Source of the DNA: Stomorhina lunata
Taxonomy: Eukaryota > Arthropoda > Insecta > Diptera > Rhiniidae
Length of the DNA stretch: 64,000 nucleotides
Direction of reading: 5' to 3'
NCBI GenBank assembly: GCA_933228675.1
Contig: OW121743.1
Location: forward strand, 372,001-436,000
Positions within the stretch are counted from its first letter, which is position 1, and each line of letters begins with the position of its first letter. Under the pieces are notes generated by a model. It did not search any database. It was not told where the DNA came from and saw only the letters and a program-made list of their open reading frames with translations. The position numbers and the translations under genes are program-made. Of the stretch, positions 37,816 through 48,269 are shown one piece after another.

Positions 37816-39774
37816 TTAGAGTATACTTGACCTATCCTGCCTTATTTTGTCCAAAATATTTTAAGAGTTTATAAAGAAAAATAGTATTCTCTTTGTATGG
37901 GAGGAGGAAATGCCCCTGATCTGAATCTATATTATTTCTAATAAAATTCAATATTTTGCAAAACAATAAAGAAATTTTGAACACTAGTATTTTTCCAGTT
38001 TTTGATTAACTCAAAGACATTTCTTTAAGTGTTTAACAATTTAATTTTTGCAAAGAAACAAAAACTAACATAAATAGACTTAAGACAAAGTTGTCACAAA
38101 TATTTGTAATAGATTGATAATGTTATTTTCACACACTCGCGGCTATTAACTCGCGTTGTCGTTTTATGCATTTCCGTCCGTCCCTATATTTATTTACTCA
38201 CTTAAATGTCTGTCTGTCTGTCCAATGTCTGTTTGCCATAATATCAGCATGACAGACGGACTGTCTGACTAAACGCCCGTTTGTCTGTTAAGCAATTTAT
38301 GGACTAACAAAGGCAGAGTAAGTAAGTGACTGAGTGAGTGAATAAGTAATGGAGACTTGATTATCAATAATACAATATCTCTAATAATGTTGATATTTAA
38401 TCAAGCGGATTTATTTATTTTTCTATTTGCTAACTTATTTCACAAACGTTATGAGAAAAAGCAAATAAAAAAAAACAAACTATAAATAAAATATAAAATT
38501 TATGAACAATTTTTGCTGTTGCTGGTTGTGCATTCAAAGTAGGCAAAAGTTATTGCTAATAACTTCATTTCAATTCATTCCAATTCATTTCAATTCTCTG
38601 TGTAACAACTAAAAGCAACAACACGTTTTGCAAAAGAATCGGCTTTAATTTTAAGGTCAAGAACATTTAGAATTTCTAATGAATTCCCAATATTATTGAC
38701 ACACTAACTGATATTTACACACACAAACTCTGTAAATCCCCAGAGTTGCACAAACTAAAAATCTACTTAAGCCATATATGCCACAAACATACAAATACAT
38801 ATATAATCATTTCGGAAAATTGATTTATCTTATGTCTAAAATTTTATCTTTGACTTTATCTGTTGAAGTGTAAAATTGCAAGGACGTTTCTCAATCAAAA
38901 TCGTTTGTATTATCTTTAAAAAGTTTATTTGTTAAATGATTTTAATGGTTATTTGTTTGTTATTTTATTTTTGTTGATCAGTACCTAAAAAAAAATAAAT
39001 AAAATACTTATTTGTGCTTATCATTTTAGACCCCATTAAAATTTCTACAAGTAGAAGTCGAAAACAAAAATCTACACAAATAAAAAAGTTCACAGTACAA
39101 ACGTAATACATGCAGTAAATACTTTACTTTACTTTACTCATACTCTACTTTTAGTCATTACACTCAATTTTTTTACTGTAGCTAAGTCTCCTCTACATAT
39201 ACACATACATTTTCAAAAATATTTATTCTATACATTTCATTCATTTTATTTGTGTATTATCGTCAAATTGTCTGTATTGGTTTTACTTTAAGTACTTTAC
39301 AAAAAAAAAAAAAGTTTGCGCTTTTTTTGAAAAATCTAATTAATTTCAACATTAATTCACTTGTGACACTTAAAAAGATTATAAAATAAATTTTCTACAG
39401 ACATATCAAATTGTTAAATAATCTAGGAATTTAATGAAAATTGTTTGTGAACAAATTACAATCATCATAAATTATTTATATTATCATAAATAAATAGTTA
39501 ATAGTTATAATTCATAAAAGCTATTTTTATCATTCGAAAAAGAAAATTATTACAAAAAACCCGAAGAATTTTTTAAAAAAGTGTGAAATTTAAAAAAATG
39601 TTTATAAATTTTAATTGTTTACATGTTACACATTTTTCTTAAATTATTTCAGAGAAGCGAAATTTTTGTTGCCAGTTCTCTTAAAATTTTTTATATAAAC
39701 AATTTTTTGTTTCAAATTTTATCATTTTTATTGAGAAACATTATTCATTTCGTTTTTATTTAAACAAAAAATCA
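37816..39774. other. Gene-free sequence with a GTCY-rich patch and ACTTT repeats
   Basis: At 38165-38300 there is an irregular GTCC/GTCT/GTTT tract reminiscent of the mini-me core but without its flanks. ACTTT pentamers recur at 39120-39150. No gene was seen. Confidence 0.6.
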
Positions 39775-41220
39775 ATTGTTTACATTTAGTAAAAGATATT
39801 CTGTCAATGAGTCAAAGAAGTTTAATAGAAACGGAAGTTATTACATTTGCCAATGATTTAGTATAATATTTTTTATTAATAAAAAAGTTGTCTTTTACAC
39901 AATGTAAATGTAAAATGGTGTGTAAAACAGTATTTTTTTTAGAAATTGATGTCCAAATTGATGTCCAATCTAAATTGATCAAATAAAAATTATATTTAAT
40001 TCTTATCTTTCCTAAAACCTTAATTTCCATTAGTTTACACTATGTAAACAATTGAAAAACGAGGCAAAAACTCATCACTTTAGTTCTCAATTTTCTTCAA
40101 TCGCCCAAAATTATTTGTTTACATTGTGGAAACTATGTAAACAATGCGTAAACAATAGAAAATTAAGTAAAAATATGAAATTTGTTTCTAGATTTTTATT
40201 GCACACTCACATATTTATTATTTACATTGTTTACATAATGTAAACAATTAGTAAACAATGTAAAATTAGAATACAAATTAATATTTAGAACTCTATTTTT
40301 ATAAAATACTAAAATATAAATTGTTTACATTGTTTACAAAATGTAAATATTAGGTAAACAATACATAATTAACATTTGTTTTTGGATTTATGTAAATTGA
40401 ATATTTTTGAATTTATATTACAAAAATGTTTAATATAAATTGTTCTCATTATGTCAAAAATAGGTAAACAGTGCAAAGTTGAAGAAAAAAACGATATTTT
40501 GTTTATTAATTACATAATTATATATAAATACTTTATATTTTTTAATGCGGGAAGTAAAGGAAGATGAAACCAAAAAAAATGTTTGTGTTTACTTTTGTTC
40601 AGTCGATAATCTGAGCTTTTACCTTTGGTTTACAAACATAATTCGTAATTATTATGTTTGTAAAATAGGTAATAATGCAAGATTTTCAATCTGTCTAAAA
40701 ATAGAAATAATCCTCCTGAAGATGATATCCTAACCAACCATCGAAACGCGTCGAGGAATTGGTTGTCCCCACAAACTTTTTTTGCTTTTACCAATAAATT
40801 GTCTATAACATTAATAAATAAATGTAATAGACTGGGATAAAGTACGAATAATTTTTCTCTTTTTTAAATATTTTCATCCCGACAATTTTTTTATTTTTTG
40901 ATATGATGTAGATAATGTAAGAACGCAAGTTATTGACATCAGATTCTAGACTTGATTAAATTTCCAACTATAAAACTTTGAAACTGTTAAAATTGCGTAA
41001 ATAATATGTAAAAATTAAAAATTAAATATAAAATCGATATTTTAATCAGGAATTTTATTATTCAATCTTAAATACAAAATTTTTACATTGTGAATATTAT
41101 GTAAATAATAGGTAAACAATGAAAAATTGCCCAAATTCTCTAAATTTGATAATGGATTCTTTGAAAATAACATTCTTTACATTATCTAACGTTGTGTAAA
41201 TAACGGGTAAACAATGAAAA
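39775..41220. repeat. Degenerate tandem array (about 100-bp unit) rich in TGTTTAC/GTAAACA
   Basis: The motif pair TTGTTTACATTG ... TGTAAACAAT ... GGTAAACAATG recurs at spacings of about 84-104 bases between 40035 and 40465 and again at 41080-41215. About a dozen exact TGTTTAC or GTAAACA words fall in 1.4 kb. Each unit can fold on itself. GTAAACA is the core forkhead/FOXO recognition word; whether any factor binds is not shown. The repeat-like fragment at 40630-40765 interrupts the array. Confidence 0.75.
40630..40765 (+). repeat. Dispersed repeat fragment, relative of 25110-25245
   Basis: TTTTCAATCTGTCTAAAAATA, then CTCCTGAAGATGATATCC and CATCGAAACGCGTCGAGG, align with the 25-kb copy. The GAAGATG...CGAAACGCG signature is one I associate with Penelope-like and related retroelement ends, from memory. 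No reverse transcriptase was seen nearby. Confidence 0.55.
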
Positions 41221-43147
41221 ATTAAACAAGAAATCTATATTATCTTTAAGGGGATATTTTACATTAATTTTCTTAAACTTTACAACATCAAATGAATAAG
41301 GGAAGCAATGTCAATTGTTTGCTGTTACAAATTATAAGTTCCTTATTGTCTGTCAAAATTAATGTGTTGTGTTCTATAAATGATAAACGCGTGTCAATGG
41401 GCGCTTGTCATTGTAAAATGTTTTGAAAAGTAATTCCCCAGTGGCTGTAAAAGATGTGTGAACATTTTACATTTTAAAAAGAAATGCAAAAGAAATAAAA
41501 AATATGGTGTTAAATGAAATCCCTTCTCTACAAGTTTTCAATTTTATATTATTATGGCTATGGATCGAGCAGAATTCTGACATACACCCCAATAAGAAAA
41601 ATGTGGAAATAAATCTATATAAATTCTTAAATACATATCTACAATCTAGTAATGTATTTTTACATACATATATTAAATATGTATAAGTTTTGTGCAGTAG
41701 AGAAAATGAATGAGTTTTCTTCAGTTTTGTACTCGTATTCGTATGTTACCCTGTCCCCTGTCATCATTGTAAAGTTTAGTTGGTGTTAACTAAGTAAAAT
41801 GCAGACGTGCTGTCTGTGACCCATATTCATGTGTAAAATAACAGCATGATTTACAAGTTGAAATGAAAATACAAATGAACATAAAATGGAAAAGAAATTT
41901 AGTAAATTTGTACATATTTTGCATTCTTAGCTAAAAATATATGTTTAAGAATTGTATTTGTAAAGTTTTAGGTTTAAAACTAGATTTTTTTAAAATATAT
42001 ACAAATTTTTTGAAATATCTGGAAGGAAGTAAATAAAATAAAACTTTAAAGTTATGTAAAAATTTTGAGTTTTGAAACAGCTGTTTATTTTTATAGCACT
42101 TGCATTAATTAATTTTTTTTAACAAAGTTTTAGGGTGGAAAGTTTTGTTTAAAGCAGATGTTGTTTTATAATTTAATCTATTCTTAAATATAGTCATTTC
42201 TGAAATGATAACAATTTTCACCACTTTTTTTGTCTGTAATTCTCTTAAAGAATATTTACATGTTTGGGACATAAAAATGAAATAATATATGGAAACAAGA
42301 AAAATTTTTATATTTTCTCTGCGTTCAACATGATTTTAACACACATCGACAGCTTTTTAATAAACCGCTGAAAAATGAGTATGTACGAATGAGTATTTCG
42401 GTTTACAACTTCCCACAAACGTGATGAAATTTCATAAAACACTCACGCATAAATAAAAATCGCATAATGATAAAAACGGCAAATCCATAAAACTTAAAAG
42501 GAAGGAGGAGGGTGGGTGGGTTAGATATAAATGAGTACATAAAAGACATAAATTTGTACATAACAAAATCTAATAATAAATTCAAACGGCCTCTAATGCA
42601 TAAATACATGGCTTATAAAACCAACAAATTTTGAATAGAAAATTTACAGCAAACAGGACATTTTTGGCAATAATTTGTAACTGAAATAAAGAAAGTTTTC
42701 TTTGAATTAAATTGAGCACTATAAACTGAAATTTATGACATTTTATAAGGCTCTTCATTACAAAGTTGAATACTAATGGAATTGAAAGAAAAAAATGGCA
42801 ATAGAAATTCAATTAAAAATAGAGTTTTTGTAACTCTATAAAAATAAACATTTTTGTTGATAGTTCAAATAAAAATAACAAATTCTTTATCGATGAATCG
42901 TGATATAATAAAGTAAAAAACTACTACAATATTAAAGACTCATTCGTACGTACCACCATCTTCATTATTATTGTAAGTTATTTTCTTCTATCTTCTGCTA
43001 AAAACATAAAAGTTTAATTAAAAACAATATATGAGTATCTACTGCTAAACAATATAACATAAACCATTCCCTTGATGTACGAGCAAGTAATTTTATACGA
43101 AAAGAGTTTTTACGCATAAGATATATTGACCTGAGACCTAACTTTAA
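41221..43147. other. Gene-free AT-rich sequence
   Basis: Short chance frames only (for example 41504-41686 and 42403-42812). No domain and no splice-supported exon was seen. Confidence 0.6.
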
Positions 43148-43506
43148 CAGACCAACCTAAATAAAAGCGTTGTATAATGTCAAAATGTCACATGAACATA
43201 CAATTTCTATGAATCAAACCAAAGCAATGCCGCGGCAATGTTTAGCGGTTGGATAGTCCGACTTTGACAAGGCGTTAGGTAGTGAAGTTGGCTGCAAATG
43301 AAAATGAAGCTGACATTTTTATGATTATTCTTTTTTTTAAATTTAAAGAAATGGAGGTACAATCTTGGAAAAATGTAATCTTAAATTATTTATTTAAAAT
43401 GTCTCTGCTGACAAAGCGTTAACGTTCTTGTTTAGGTTTGCCACTTTAGCGTTAACGCTAAGCATAAAATAACTAAACTCTTAACGCTCTTATTTGGGTT
43501 GGTCTG
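43148..43506. mobile_element. 359-bp element with 24-bp terminal inverted repeats
   Basis: CAGACCAACCTAAATAAAAG (43148 on) and the complement of 43483-43506 match at 22 of 24 positions. TAA flanks both ends, a possible 3-bp target duplication. Inside are a palindrome TAGCGTTAACGCTA and further GTTAACG words near the right end. There is no transposase. A TWA-type duplication would suggest PIF/Harbinger, but the end sequence does not prove it. Confidence 0.7.
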
Positions 43507-44969
43507 TAAGTATATCGATCAATCCCAAATCACTACCTCAGTCGATTTAACGATGTTCATAAGAATGACATACAAATTTGCAATTTATAAATTACTTAGA
43601 TATGGACAAAATGTTTAGCTTTCCTCAACAAAATATATAATCTGAATATATTTTAAGACCAATGTATTGGTTTTTTTTGGAAAAGCAATAGAAAAATGGT
43701 TCTAGTTTATCTTTGCTAAAGAAAACATTGGAATCGGTATGAAAATTAGCGAGTTATAAGCATAAAAACTAGTAATACAAACTAAGATTACCATAATTCT
43801 TATAACATGTTTAAAGCTGTCATTGATCTTTAATGGCACTGCAATGTAATTGTACTGAACATCCGTACATGTGTTAAAGTTTTATCCCGCCGTTTGACGA
43901 GTATTAAGTGTTTTTGCATTTAATAATGAGTAACCATGTTTAACTATCATTAAAGAAAAAAAAAGGGTGGTGGTGGGAAGAAGGGCTTTGAAAAACTTTG
44001 TCTTTATCTGTAGTTCTTGTTCGAGATACTCAATGGTTATCAATGACTTTAATTAGAAAATCATAAGAAAATTAATAGCAAAAAGATAGAGGTTATTTGT
44101 GGGATAAAAGTTAAATTGACAAAAGATTTAAGGCACAGGGTGTAGATTGTATATGTCTGCATTGGATATTTGTATGTCAGTATTTTGAACTATATGTATA
44201 TTTACATAGTTTACTCAAGATAGAGTGATAATAGAATTTAATTAAAATTGTATGAATAATAAAAATGAAACTATCTACTATATAATGAGTAAAATACTAA
44301 AGACTGAATTAGCTCAGGGATGTTTTTCATTTAATTTATAGTTTCTTTTAATTTTTTAAATAAATAAACCTTATTTATGTTAAATGAACTATTTTTATTG
44401 TGAGAGCTAAACTTTATTAATGACTTTCACTAAACAAGTCATTAGCCAATCAAAATTTTTTCAAATCTAATTAACTCTGATATAGAGGCTTAAAATGAAA
44501 CCTAACTTATTATTCTAATAAATTGTGTTCCCAATACATTTGGAGTAAATTTGTTTAATAAAATATTTGATTTTCTACAAAAGTTCCTATCTTTTTCTAA
44601 GAAAATTTTTATTTCTTTGGGAAACTAGGCGATATGGTTGACGTAGATATTGAACGACTCTAACACTTTTAAACAATCCAAACGTTTTAACACAGAGAGC
44701 TTATAATACCACCAGTCCATACCACCAGAAGCCGAAGACTTTTTGTAATTTTCGTAAATTTCACGATTATTAATGAAACTCGTGAAAACTTATATGTTAG
44801 CAAAGTCGGTTGATGCCGCTTTGTTTAAGAAAATACAAAAACAAAATATACAAGAAATCAAATCAAGCTCCAATTATTGGCAACAAAATATACGGTTCGA
44901 GAGAACATAGAAAAAAATCTCGAACATTGTTGCCACATTGTTGCAATAAATATAACCGAATATTAAATA
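43507..44969. other. Gene-free AT-rich sequence
   Basis: Nothing coding or clearly repeated was recognised. Confidence 0.6.
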
Positions 44970-45241
44970 TTAAACAATTTTAAATTTTTCTGCATAAATA
45001 TTTTTTGATAAAAATATTTTTCTATAGAAATATTATTGATAAAAACCTTTTTTTTATAGAAACATTTTTGATAAAAACTTTTTTTTTTTTTTTTGAAAAA
45101 TTATTTTTTATAGAAAATTTTTGGATAAAAATATTTTAGAAATATTTTTCTATAGAAAATTTTTCGATAAAAATAATTTTCTATTGAAAAATCTTTGATA
45201 AAAATATTTTTCTATAGAAAACTTTTCGATAAAAATATTTT
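44970..45241. repeat. AT-rich minisatellite, left part (unit about 31 bp)
   Basis: The unit is roughly ATAGAAAATTTTTCGATAAA followed by AATATTTTTCT, repeated about eight times with drift. The same unit in the same orientation continues at 45640-45790, on the other side of the element at 45242-45607, showing that one array was split. Confidence 0.8.
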
Positions 45242-45607
45242 TTGATGGTCGTGAGTTCGAGTCGGGCTTAGGTTCATGTCCACACTGTTAGGTTAGCAGT
45301 GTGGAATGCTGCATTTTCTGTGCCGTACGGACTTCATCAGCACACTGTGTCACTAACTGTTAGATGCCAGTATTTAACTGAATTCTTAAGCGAAATGGAA
45401 AATGAGAATTATGTTAACACTCATTTCTATTTCACCTATGACCATATGATCGATTCAGTTAGACGAACTTATCCACTATAGTTTTTTCCTTTATGTTTTG
45501 TATCCCTATCCTTTATTAAATTTATTCATCTAATTTAAAAATCATAAATTAAAAAAAAAATAATTTATGACATGAACCTAAGACCGACTCGAACTCACGA
45601 CCATCAA
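45242..45607. mobile_element. 366-bp element with 39-bp near-perfect terminal inverted repeats
   Basis: The left end starts TTGATGGTCGTGAGTTCGAG (45242-45280) and is the complement of 45569-45607 with one difference in 39. It sits in a minisatellite that resumes beyond it. The end contains AGTTCGAGTC, which resembles the B box of tRNA genes. The interior is GC-richer than the flanks and has a 60-codon frame (45299-45481) with no recognised family. No clear target duplication was seen. Confidence 0.8.
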
Positions 45608-45639
45608 CATAAATTCTGGTTCAACTAAAATTAATTTCT

Positions 45640-45790
45640 TTCAAAAATATTTTTTTATAAAAAAAATTTCGATTAAAATATTTCTCTATAGGAAATTCTT
45701 CGATAAAAATATTTTTCTATAGAAAATTTTTCAATAAAAATACTTTTTTATAGAAAATTTTTCAGTAAAAATATTTTTCTATAGAAAATT
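45640..45790. repeat. AT-rich minisatellite, right part
   Basis: This continues the 44970-45241 array (CGATAAAAATATTTTTCTAT units) after the inserted element. Confidence 0.78.
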
Positions 45791-47449
45791 GTTTGTTCTG
45801 TTCTCTTTGTGCCGACTTCTGCTTATAATAAGCTTTTTGCTAGCTTCGGTGAAACCTCAATGGTCTTCATAGTCCAAGTGAACCTAAGGAGTGTTTTTTT
45901 GAGAGCTAGAAACCAGACAGCCAAACGAAGTGGGAGTTATCGAAAAACAAGATTTGAATTAAATATTTGCTATTAAACAATTTTGCTGGGTTAATTCGTT
46001 TTATTTTAAAACTTATTTAACACTTGTGTGCAATTTGGCACCTTTACTGAATTGTATTGTTAGAACTGACTTAATTTTTTATTTTCAAAGAATAAATTTT
46101 CAAATTCAAGAGTCATCATAGAACTGTCAACACTAATTCTAGTTGAACATATGTTTCTTTTAAAGATTCAACCAATGAAATGACATTTTATTTAATTTTA
46201 AAAAGTGAATTCTTTGACTTATTTAAATAATTTTAAATAAATTTTAAGCGAAATGCCAATTTCTTTTTTGAAAACAAAAAACTAATTAGAGCTAAGGGTA
46301 TAATATGTTAAAGAATTTAGAAAAAATAAAAAAATTAAATTAGCTTTATTTAATGTTTTGTGAATGCTTTTTTGTTTTAGAAACGTTTAATATCTTTTTT
46401 TATGTTTCAAAACTGAAAGAATTATGGTTATGATGATTTTGGTGTATTTTTTTAAGAAAACATTAACCACAAGCCCATATGTTTTTTTCTTTCTTAATAT
46501 TTGAATCTTTTAAAGTATTCTTTTAGTATTCCTTAAAATTTTTTTATAGTTTGTATTTTTTGCTTAGATTAGATACATTCATATATTGTACATTTTGTTG
46601 TTTAGTGTTCCATTTAAAGTTTATTTTTTGGCTGTCTTCTTAAGCAGACCTATCTCTACAGACAAGTCAGAAAGAATATAATAGAATAGAATAAAATAAA
46701 ATATTGTATATTATGATTTATGAGTTTTTATTGTTCCCGTATGGAACTACTTGAGAAAAAGAACATGTTCAAAAAATGTTTTTTGTTTGTTCTTATTTCT
46801 AACATTTTCAAATATTCTATAGAAAAAAAATTTGCTTTCAAGCGATTTTTTGCTGGTTTTTTAAGGCTACATATAGGAAATACAGAACTTGAAAAAGAAA
46901 AGAAAAAAGTCATGTATTATAAGGGTAAAGTTAAATAAAATAACAAAAAATACGCTTTAATACCACCACACCTTATAATAAATAATATGGAAGAATTATA
47001 TCTATAGACTAGGGTACAGTGAAATCGTTAAAACTTGAAATCCATGGAAATTAGTTTTTGTATTGAAACCAAAAAATATCTAAAATTCCTTAAAATTTGT
47101 TACGAATATTTGGTATTCTACAGTACAGAGCTAGAGTATCTATATACTACTAGAGTATCTATATACTACGTATCTAATTAGAAACCACACATTTTTGACT
47201 GTATCTATTTAGTTAAAATTTATAATAATACTTATAAATTTAGTTAAAATTCCACAATTTGAAAACTAATTGCTTAATTGATTTGATTAAATAGTTTTGT
47301 TCTTTTTCTACTTCTCTTGATTATAATTAACAAAATTCATCACATAAATTTCAATTATTTTTCAAGAACATTTTGAAAAAAAAAAAAACAATTTTCGCTT
47401 TATTGAATTATATTAATAAAAATATTTCAATTTTTTCGTATCTTTTCAG
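45791..47449. other. AT-rich region immediately upstream of Atf3
   Basis: No gene was seen. A perfect 19-bp tandem duplication (TAGAGTATCTATATACTAC) lies at 47132-47169, and AATAGAATAG-type pentamers near 46680. Any distal Atf3 promoter or 5' UTR exon upstream could not be located by eye. Confidence 0.55.
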
Positions 47450-47453
47450 TTGA

Positions 47454-47540
47454 ATGCTGGCAGAAAGTAATGGCATACCAACATTTTACTCGTATCCCAA
47501 GAATTTTACAAATGAATTTTTGTTACCCAATATAAAATAG
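47454..47540 (+). other. Upstream open reading frame 1 in the Atf3 leader (28 codons)
   Basis: This frame opens with ATG at 47454, four bases after the candidate acceptor, and closes with TAG at 47538-47540. Its peptide starts MLAESNGIPTFYSYPKNF. It lies wholly upstream of, and is closed before, the main start codon. Upstream frames are known to control translation of stress bZIP mRNAs such as ATF4; a similar role here is inference. It could also be chance in sequence of this composition. Confidence 0.4.
47470..47535 (+). other. Upstream open reading frame 2 in the Atf3 leader (21 codons), overlapping uORF 1
   Basis: The ATG at 47470 has the context AGTAATGG (G at +4), better than that of the first upstream frame. 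It opens a second frame that overlaps the first in a different phase and stops with TAA at 47533-47535. The peptide starts MAYQHFTRIPRI. Nothing in it is recognised. Confidence 0.35.
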
Positions 47541-47795
47541 AATTTTACAACAAATAAGTGATTAATTAAAAAATATTATTAGAATTTAAAAAAAGAAGTA
47601 TAGAACTTTTTTTTGTTTGTGCTAACAAATTTTTGAAACGAAGGCCTTTAACTGTGATTTTAATTAATAAGTGTTTTAAACAATTAGTATTTAGTTTTGT
47701 TAATTTTCTTAAGTTTTCGTTATTATTTAAAACAAAAAAAAAGTTATTTAACAAAAAAAAACGTGTTAAATATTATTATAATAAGCCGCAACAAA

Positions 47796-48035
47796 ATGTT
47801 TAATTTAAATATACCACCTTCATCGTTGTTGGGTGTGGAGGGCTCTGGTGGCCTATGCTCCAAGCCTAATACACCCGAAATTCTTAATTCTCTAATTGCC
47901 ATGACAAATCCCCTGGATGATTATAATTTTGTTAGCAACATTAATAGCAGCAGCAACAACAATAGCAGCAACAACAACTCTTCAGCTACAACACCAGCCT
48001 CAGTGACAGTGCGCAATTTCAATGCAAATACACAG
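47796..48035 (+). CDS. Atf3: Atf3 bZIP transcription factor, coding exon 1 (residues 1-80)
   Basis: This is the first coding exon of the fly orthologue of ATF3, a nuclear bZIP factor of the ATF/AP-1 superfamily. The ATG at 47796 sits in the context ACAAAATG, which suits a fly start. The N-terminus reads MFNLNIPPSSLLGVEG and continues with SKPNTPEILNSLIAMTNPLD, a block I recognise from Drosophila Atf3. The Thr-Pro within PNTPE is a possible proline-directed kinase site, by inference. From about residue 48 the protein is a low-complexity Ser/Asn run. The exon ends CACAG|GTGGGT, exactly 80 codons, phase 0. Read without splicing, the frame stops 18 bases after the ATACACAG donor, which supports the splice. 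An alternative donor (GTAAAG) lies 4 bases downstream but would change the phase. Confidence 0.93.
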
Positions 48036-48179
48036 GTGGGTAAAGTAAACATTTAGCTTTTTTAGTTATTTTCACATTTTAATTTTACACACACATTTTC
48101 AGTTTCAATTTTTTTTAACCAGCCTTAATTAATTGTTATTTGTTTATTTAAATTTGTCTTCATATCTAATTTCTTTTAG
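48036..48179 (+). other. Atf3: Atf3 intron 1 (144 bp)
   Basis: This short GT-AG intron runs from GTGGGTAAAG to TTCTTTTAG. Its 3' half is T-rich and supplies the polypyrimidine tract; TAATT-type branch-point candidates lie 40-60 bases before the acceptor. It is phase 0. I see no repeat or reading frame in it. Confidence 0.88.
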
Positions 48180-48269
48180 AATACCTCCCAGGATAGCAGT
48201 CATTCGAGTAGTTCTTCTACACCTTTAGATTCACCTGCTGGCACAAATACTACACCCAGTGTACAACAG
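48180..48269 (+). CDS. Atf3: Atf3 bZIP transcription factor, coding exon 2 (residues 81-110)
   Basis: This 90-base exon lies between a TTCTTTTAG acceptor and a CAACAG|GTAGGT donor. It is exactly 30 codons and phase 0 on both sides, so it keeps the frame between exons 1 and 3. The peptide starts NTSQDSSHSSSSSTPLDSP and ends TTPSVQQ. It is Ser/Thr-rich with TP and SP dipeptides and no folded domain. It joins the N-terminal block to the acidic stretch before the bZIP. Because it is symmetric in phase, skipping it would still give an in-frame protein; that is an inference, not evidence of alternative splicing. The call rests on splice signals, phase and matching composition. Confidence 0.88.

Larger units (their letters stand above)
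47450..47795 (+). promoter_or_regulatory. Atf3: Probable Atf3 5' leader upstream of the start codon
   Basis: A pyrimidine-rich run ends in TATCTTTTCAG at 47449, and the bases that follow become more balanced in composition. This could be the acceptor of a 5' UTR exon. TCAGTT at 47446 also fits the fly initiator consensus, with TATTAATA-like sequence roughly 30 bases upstream, so it could instead be a transcription start. The leader contains two overlapping short frames opening at 47454 and 47470. After them the remaining roughly 255 bases up to the main ATG contain no ATG. Which model is right cannot be decided from sequence. Confidence 0.5.

Noticed and set aside
38165..38300. A further mini-me copy
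   Set aside because: Only the GTCY-like tract is present; neither the hairpin end nor the TTACTTGTTTT end is found.
45250..45285. tRNA gene suggested by the AGTTCGAGTC B-box-like word
   Set aside because: No A box or cloverleaf can be drawn around it; it occurs as an inverted pair at transposon ends.
45299..45481. 60-codon frame inside the 366-bp inverted-repeat element as a transposase remnant
   Set aside because: Too short, no DDE or HTH pattern and no family resemblance.
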